Below are positions 59,643 through 64,000 of a DNA stretch of 64,000 nt, piece by piece (positions within the stretch are counted from its first letter, which is position 1; every line of letters starts with the position of its first letter). Source of the DNA: Bacteroidota bacterium. GTDB taxonomy: Bacteria > Bacteroidota > Bacteroidia > Bacteroidales > F082. The notes under the pieces were generated by a model. The model saw nothing but the letters and a program-made list of their open reading frames with translations, had not been told where the DNA came from and did not search any database. The stretch covers positions 124,001-188,000 of the forward strand of contig JADJXJ010000003.1 of assembly GCA_016715945.1 (NCBI GenBank), written 5' to 3'. Made by a program: the position numbers and the translations under genes.

Positions 59643-61406
59643 ATGGCACTGGATGAGTTTCTGTTTGCAAAAGCGATTAAAGCACTAAGGGCAGTGCGCC
59701 GCCCTGATGCTGCCTTGCAAGGCAGGAGGGTAGAACTTGAAGCGTTGAAACACAGGCTGACTATACTGGCCAGGGCATTTACAGCTCAACCGGTCGAATT
59801 ATTTCCGGCCGAAAGAGAAGGAGGCAGTAAAGGGCTGAGCTGGTTTTTACCAGCCCAATTCGATCTCTTGCCCGATAGGTCGCTTAATGAAAGGTTTTAC
59901 CTTTTTAGGGTGCTGTATCTTTCAGGGCAATACAAGCTCGGCTTGAACTGGTCTTCTCAAACCGATCACAGTGTAGAGCTTTCGCAACGAAAGGCATACG
60001 AGACGCATCAAGCTGTACTCGATTATTTGATCGGGGAATATCCGCAAATAGCGATCCTGCATCATGAGTTGACAGAAGCATTGCAGCTGTGCGCATTAAA
60101 AGGCAGAACACCCGACGTGTCATGGCTATACGGAAGATGGATGAGCGTCAACGGCAATAATCCGAACAACGCCAGTATAAACTTAGCAGAAGACTCGAGA
60201 AGCGGAATCGCACCGCATGATGCACAAACTGTAGTAAAAGCAAAAGCTGTGGAAGATATCAAAATTGCCCGCATTGATAAGAAGCAGCAGGAAGACTATG
60301 TGCTCACCCATAATTTCGAAAAGGTTGAAACTGCAGAGGAGTTTCAGGGAGTGTGGCGCGATTTCGACGGAAACGATCAGCTCAGCGAGCACCGCGATGC
60401 ACTCGATGAGCTGAATATGCGTTGGGTTGTGCGCACCAACGACCCGACACATTCAATTTACCAGGCCGAATTCACTGAAAATACGCTTGTTGCCGAGAGT
60501 GAGACTGTTCCGGCCTTGAAAAGCTGTTTTGTTTACGACGAGTGGGACTTTAAGAAAAAGGAATACCGCAAGGATTATTGCAGGATTTACGAGAGACGAC
60601 CAGAAAAGTACAACACCGGCTTTAGGAAGCGCGTGATTGAAGAAAACATGCAAGTTCTGGAAACTATGCGAAAAATGATTGCAAATTTGAACAACAGACG
60701 TTGTCAGGTGCGAAAGCAAAGCTCGGGCGAAAACTTTGATCTGGATGCAGTGATCGATGGATACGCTGATTTAGTGGCTGGCAAAACTCCTTCGGAAAAG
60801 CTCTATCTCTCCGATCGAAAAATTGATAAAGAACTTTCCATCATGCTACTGCTCGACAATAGCCTTAGTACGGACAGCTATGCAGCAGGGAATAAGGTGA
60901 TTGAAGTTGAGAAGCAGGTTGCCACTTTGTTTGGCGAAATATTAAACGAAAACAATATTGACTTTGCGATAGCAGGTTTTGGTTCGCAAACCCGCAACCA
61001 CAGCAATTTTACCCTACTCAAAGGATTTGATGAAAAATGGTCGTCAGCGGCCGGTTATACCGGATCGCTTTCACCGGAAGGGTATACCCGCATTGGGGTG
61101 GCATTGCGACATGCGGGCGCAAAGCTAATGCCACGTCAGGCTAAAAACAAATGGCTGATTTTGCTTTCGGATGGAAAACCCAATGATTACGACCGGTATG
61201 AAGGGCGATACGGCATTGCTGACGTGAAGCAGGCGCTGAAGGAACTTAATCAACAGCAAATCAACGTTTTTGCATTTGCTATTGAGGCACAGGCCCGTTA
61301 CTATTTGCCACAAATGTTTGGAGCCTCACATTTTCAGATACTTACCAAGCCCAGCGAAATGATGGCGGCACTCGTGAAGCTTTACGCGAAAATCAAGCAG
61401 CTATGA
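59643..61406 (+). CDS. norD: VWA-domain accessory protein NorD
   Basis: A 587-residue protein. The C-terminal ~200 residues form a von Willebrand A domain with the metal site DNSLSTDSY, and the segment LLSDGKPNDYDRYEG near 510 supplies the second acidic motif. The middle is charged and less conserved (LNNRRCQVRKQSSGENFDLD). NorD partners the ATPase NorQ to activate NO reductase. Its stop overlaps the norE start by four bases (ATGA). Confidence 0.9.
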   Translation: MALDEFLFAKAIKALRAVRRPDAALQGRRVELEALKHRLTILARAFTAQPVELFPAEREGGSKGLSWFLPAQFDLLPDRSLNERFYLFRVLYLSGQYKLGLNWSSQTDHSVELSQRKAYETHQAVLDYLIGEYPQIAILHHELTEALQLCALKGRTPDVSWLYGRWMSVNGNNPNNASINLAEDSRSGIAPHDAQTVVKAKAVEDIKIARIDKKQQEDYVLTHNFEKVETAEEFQGVWRDFDGNDQLSEHRDALDELNMRWVVRTNDPTHSIYQAEFTENTLVAESETVPALKSCFVYDEWDFKKKEYRKDYCRIYERRPEKYNTGFRKRVIEENMQVLETMRKMIANLNNRRCQVRKQSSGENFDLDAVIDGYADLVAGKTPSEKLYLSDRKIDKELSIMLLLDNSLSTDSYAAGNKVIEVEKQVATLFGEILNENNIDFAIAGFGSQTRNHSNFTLLKGFDEKWSSAAGYTGSLSPEGYTRIGVALRHAGAKLMPRQAKNKWLILLSDGKPNDYDRYEGRYGIADVKQALKELNQQQINVFAFAIEAQARYYLPQMFGASHFQILTKPSEMMAALVKLYAKIKQL

Positions 61407-61972
61407 AAAGAGTTGCCGCCAACATTGCCTATCCTCCCGGCGGATTATTGATCTGGATTATCATCTTTGTCGAATTAATGACTTTTGGACTGGCGCTGAT
61501 CGGATTTGGAAATTCCTCGTTACACGATCGACAGTGCTTTGTCGGGTCGACTAAATTACTTGACCGTAATGCTGGCATTGCCAACACATTGCTACTACTC
61601 AGCAGTGGGTTTTTTATGGCAGTTGCGGCGCAAAATGTACGCGAGGGAAAAAGTCGACCCGCCAATAGCATGATGTGGCTGGCAGTGCTTACGGGTGCTT
61701 TATTTGCGTTGATCAAGGGAATAGAATATAACAGCAAGTTGGCAGCGGGTATCGGGCTGTATTACAATACTTTTTTCCTATATTATTGGCTGCTGACAGG
61801 TTTTCATCTGGTGCACGTCCTTACCGGCCTTGTGATTATTGTTGTTGCCATTGTCAATAATTTGAAAGGCAGACTTAGCATGGAAAGCATGGAAGCCACA
61901 GCATCTTTTTGGCACATGTGCGATCTCATCTGGCTTGTTCTTTTCCCCGTATTGTACTTTATTCAATGGTAA
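61403..61972 (+). CDS. norE: Cytochrome c oxidase subunit III-like protein NorE
   Basis: A 189-residue membrane protein with five hydrophobic helices of the COX3/NorE fold: LLIWIIIFVELMTFGLALI, the ANTLLLLSSGFFMAVA helix, and TFFLYYWLLTGFHLVHVLTGLVIIVVAI with the conserved His residues. NorE improves NO reductase activity in some denitrifiers but is not essential. The stop overlaps the norF ATG in TAATG. Confidence 0.88.
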   Translation: MKRVAANIAYPPGGLLIWIIIFVELMTFGLALIGFGNSSLHDRQCFVGSTKLLDRNAGIANTLLLLSSGFFMAVAAQNVREGKSRPANSMMWLAVLTGALFALIKGIEYNSKLAAGIGLYYNTFFLYYWLLTGFHLVHVLTGLVIIVVAIVNNLKGRLSMESMEATASFWHMCDLIWLVLFPVLYFIQW

Positions 61973-62226
61973 TGAAAAATCATATTCGTCTGCTTATCAG
62001 TGTTTTTTTTGTCGTTAGCCTGCTTACACTTAGCGGAGCATTGTTGCTAAAAATTCAAACGAATACCTTGATTGCCAACGGAGCAATTCTTGCGTTGGCA
62101 GCCTTGAAATTTGTGCTTGTTGGACTGTTTTTTCTGGAGGCCCGCAGCGCACATATCTTTTGGAAGCTCTTTGTCATTGCCTTTCCTGCATTATTAATTC
62201 TTAGCCTGTATTTGTTTGCCTTTTAA
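61972..62226 (+). CDS. norF: NorF-like small membrane protein (COX4 family)
   Basis: An 84-residue protein with three hydrophobic helices, from ATG 61972 (ATG 61966 also possible). The segment FVLVGLFFLEARSAHIFWKLFVIAFPALL is typical of the prokaryotic cytochrome c oxidase subunit IV/NorF family. It shares a TAATG junction with norE. With it the full set norCBQDEF is present. Confidence 0.8.
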   Translation: MKNHIRLLISVFFVVSLLTLSGALLLKIQTNTLIANGAILALAALKFVLVGLFFLEARSAHIFWKLFVIAFPALLILSLYLFAF

Positions 62227-62251
62227 GGGCGATAATCGGTTCGACAATCTG

Positions 62252-62259
62252 TAATTTTG
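62252..62259 (+). promoter_or_regulatory. Candidate -7 box before the threonine aldolase gene
   Basis: TAATTTTG, a full TAnnTTTG match, 18 bases before the ATG. No -33 match. It suggests the gene is not only read from the nor promoter. Confidence 0.35.
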
Positions 62260-62276
62260 CGGAAACGGTTCATAAA

Positions 62277-63341
62277 ATGACGGAATTTCGAATTGGTGGC
62301 CGAAAAGGCTTTGCCAGCGACAACTGGTCGGGCGTTTCGCCCGAGGTGATGGAGGCGCTTCAGGCAGTCAATCACGCTCATCATCCCGCCTACGGCGAAA
62401 ACGACCCGTTGCTCGAACAAGCTCAGGAGCTGTTCAGGCAACATTTCGGGCCTGATAGTCAAACGTTTTTTGTTTACAACGGCACAGGGGCCAATGTGCT
62501 GGCCGTGCAGCAGCTCCTGCGCTCCTGGGAAGCCGTGGTAGCCCCGCACTCGGCCCACCTGAACGAAGATGAAGGCGGAGCTCCCGAAAAGTTTACAGGT
62601 GGTAAAATCCTAACCGTGCACACCGAAGATGGCAAAATCAGTCCGGCTGATGTGGAACCATTTCTAAACAGTATTGGTTTTCAGCATCATGTGCAGCCGC
62701 GCCTGATCAGCATTTCGCAGTCCACCGAAAAGGGCACGCTTTACAGCTGCGGGGAAATTGCCGAACTGGCCCGTTTTGCCCATCAAAACAATATGTTTCT
62801 GCATGTTGACGGTGCCCGCATTGCCAATGCGGCAGTAGCCATGGATGTGAGCTTCAGGGAAATGATTGTCGACACCGGTGTGGACGTGCTTTCGTTCGGG
62901 GGCACCAAAAACGGATTGATGTTTGGCGAAGCTGTGGTATTCCTCAACAAGGAGCTGGCGCGCGGTTTTGAATACAGCCGCAAGCAGGGAATGCAGCTGG
63001 CCAGCAAGATGCGGTTTATTCTGGCTCAATTCATCGTTTATCTGGGCAACGGTTTGTGGAAACGCAATGCCGAACAGGCTAATAACATGGCCCGTTTGCT
63101 TGCCGATTCGATCGTCTCAGTGCCGGGCATCAGTCTGAGCAGGCCGGTGCAGGCCAATGGCGTGTTTGCTGTCATGCCTAAGAAGCTCATTCCCAGGCTT
63201 CAAAAAGAATATTTTTTTCACGTTTGGGACGAAGATACCGGCGAAGTGCGGTTGATGTGTTCGTTTGATACTTCGAGGGAGGATGTTGATGGGTTGGTTC
63301 ATGCGGCCAGACGTTTAATGCAAAACGTTGATGATCGCTAA
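62277..63341 (+). CDS. Low-specificity threonine aldolase family protein
   Basis: A 354-residue fold-type I PLP enzyme that splits L-threonine or allo-threonine into glycine and acetaldehyde. It shows FASDNWSGVSPEVMEAL at the start, HAHHPAYGENDPLLEQAQELFRQHFG, the cofactor-binding FLHVDGARIANA (Asp) and the PLP lysine in VLSFGGTKNGLMFGEAVVF. Near 230, GMQLASKMRFILAQF is conserved. A specific stereo-preference cannot be read. It is 50 bases after norF. Confidence 0.88.
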   Translation: MTEFRIGGRKGFASDNWSGVSPEVMEALQAVNHAHHPAYGENDPLLEQAQELFRQHFGPDSQTFFVYNGTGANVLAVQQLLRSWEAVVAPHSAHLNEDEGGAPEKFTGGKILTVHTEDGKISPADVEPFLNSIGFQHHVQPRLISISQSTEKGTLYSCGEIAELARFAHQNNMFLHVDGARIANAAVAMDVSFREMIVDTGVDVLSFGGTKNGLMFGEAVVFLNKELARGFEYSRKQGMQLASKMRFILAQFIVYLGNGLWKRNAEQANNMARLLADSIVSVPGISLSRPVQANGVFAVMPKKLIPRLQKEYFFHVWDEDTGEVRLMCSFDTSREDVDGLVHAARRLMQNVDDR

Positions 63342-63354
63342 AATTGCCAGAAAT

Positions 63355-63900
63355 ATGGGTGTCAGAGCTGCTTTTGCTTCAGTCTTATTGCTTATAACGG
63401 TGCTATTGCTGCCGGGCTGTAAGGCAGTGAAGAAACTTACGCAGTTTTCCTTGAAATTCAACCAAACAATTATCATTCCATCCACGGTTGGTATTAACCT
63501 CCCGTTTAACATCAACACACCGCCCATGGCCACCAATTCGGTGGCCGAATTCGAGCGCAACAATACCAATTCAAGTCTTGTAGAGCGTATCGAATTACGC
63601 CAGCTTCGTCTTAAGTTGACCGCGCCTTCTAACTCCGACTTCAGTTTTCTCAACTCGGTGAAAATCTTTCTCTCGGCCGACGGATTGCCCGAAACCCTGG
63701 TGGCATGGCGAGAAAATATCCCGGATAATGTGGGTAAAGAGCTTGATCTGCAAACCACCAATGCCGACTTGAAGGCTTATGTCATGAAAGAGCGGATTTC
63801 TATGAGGGTGAGCACAGTTACAGACAAGCTCATTGCTTCGGAACACCATATTGACCTTGAGGCTACATTTTTTGTGGATGCAAGGCTGTTGGGGCTATAA
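63355..63900 (+). CDS. Unknown Bacteroidota lipoprotein
   Basis: About 181 residues from ATG 63355, which lies just after the aldolase stop; ATG 63331 would overlap it. The start MGVRAAFASVLLLITVLLLPGC is an ideal lipoprotein signal with the cysteine at 22. The remainder (KKLTQFSLKFNQTIIIPSTVG ... NNTNSSLVERIELRQLRLKL ... FFVDARLL) is beta-rich, like outer-surface lipoproteins. No family name can be given. Confidence 0.72.
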   Translation: MGVRAAFASVLLLITVLLLPGCKAVKKLTQFSLKFNQTIIIPSTVGINLPFNINTPPMATNSVAEFERNNTNSSLVERIELRQLRLKLTAPSNSDFSFLNSVKIFLSADGLPETLVAWRENIPDNVGKELDLQTTNADLKAYVMKERISMRVSTVTDKLIASEHHIDLEATFFVDARLLGL

Positions 63901-64000
63901 ATTTTTTGCCTCTACCGGCATTGTATTAAACCTATCCCAAAGCTGCCTGTCTTTTATTCAAAACTGTCAGAACATATCCTTATGGCTATTCCAACAACCA
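63901..64000. other. Window end without a supported gene
   Basis: The last 100 bases after the lipoprotein stop hold no clear open frame and no terminator stem that I can support. Confidence 0.4.

Noticed and set aside
1..64000. CRISPR array or prophage
   Set aside because: No regularly spaced repeats, cas genes, integrase or structural phage genes were seen anywhere.

Overview
The window looks like chromosome from an anaerobic or facultatively anaerobic member of the Bacteroidota, probably near Bacteroidales. The evidence is a 2.4k-residue SprA/Sov-type type IX secretion (T9SS) translocon, a secreted nuclease with a T9SS C-terminal sorting domain, promoters of the form TTTG-N19-TAnnTTTG, weak Shine-Dalgarno sites with several apparent TTG starts, a propionyl-CoA carboxylase operon, and a trimeric [FeFe]-hydrogenase typical of fermenters. 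Most of the window is ordinary chromosome with short operons on both strands. No rRNA, tRNA, CRISPR array, phage or intact insertion sequence was seen.

Layout. 1-6.8 kb: a four-gene minus-strand operon (free-Met-sulfoxide reductase, MntP-like protein, secreted nuclease, QueD), a glycogen-binding-type small protein, tryptophanase with a long leader, and an ECF sigma factor with a small partner and a GIN-domain lipoprotein. 6.8-10.7 kb: a sugar-salvage-like operon (sodium:solute symporter, nucleotidyltransferase, sugar kinase). 10.7-12.2 kb: a scar region with GTT-rich DNA, a structured inverted-repeat element, and an ORF that joins an RHS core to the C-terminus of an IS3-type transposase. 12.2-25 kb: hybrid kinase, CysS, threonine dehydrogenase, cupin, pterin dehydratase, an AT-rich PIN/unknown gene pair that looks like a decaying toxin-antitoxin locus, CPBP protease, DEAD helicase, methyltransferase and malic enzyme. 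25-38 kb: ruvA, sprA, gcvH, VanZ, TonB, class II aldolase, and a hybrid kinase interrupted by an in-frame amber codon.

38-55 kb holds the metabolic centre. A propionyl-CoA carboxylase operon is followed by a minus-strand cluster of about 13 kb that carries everything needed for an electron-bifurcating (group A3-type) [FeFe]-hydrogenase: HydC, HydB and HydA plus maturases HydG, HydF and HydE. A histidine kinase whose input domain is itself a modified [FeFe]-hydrogenase domain sits between structural and maturation genes, along with a receiver-kinase hybrid and three response regulators. The gene order suggests a hydrogenase wired to its own H2- or redox-sensing phosphorelay.

55-62 kb carries a flavin reductase, RlmN, and a complete nitric oxide reductase operon norCBQDEF. 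This operon is more AT-rich than its neighbours, and a perfect palindrome lies about 41 bp upstream of its predicted start of transcription. The window ends with threonine aldolase and a lipoprotein. Tdh, threonine aldolase and GcvH together suggest threonine-glycine catabolism, though only GcvH of the glycine cleavage system is present here.
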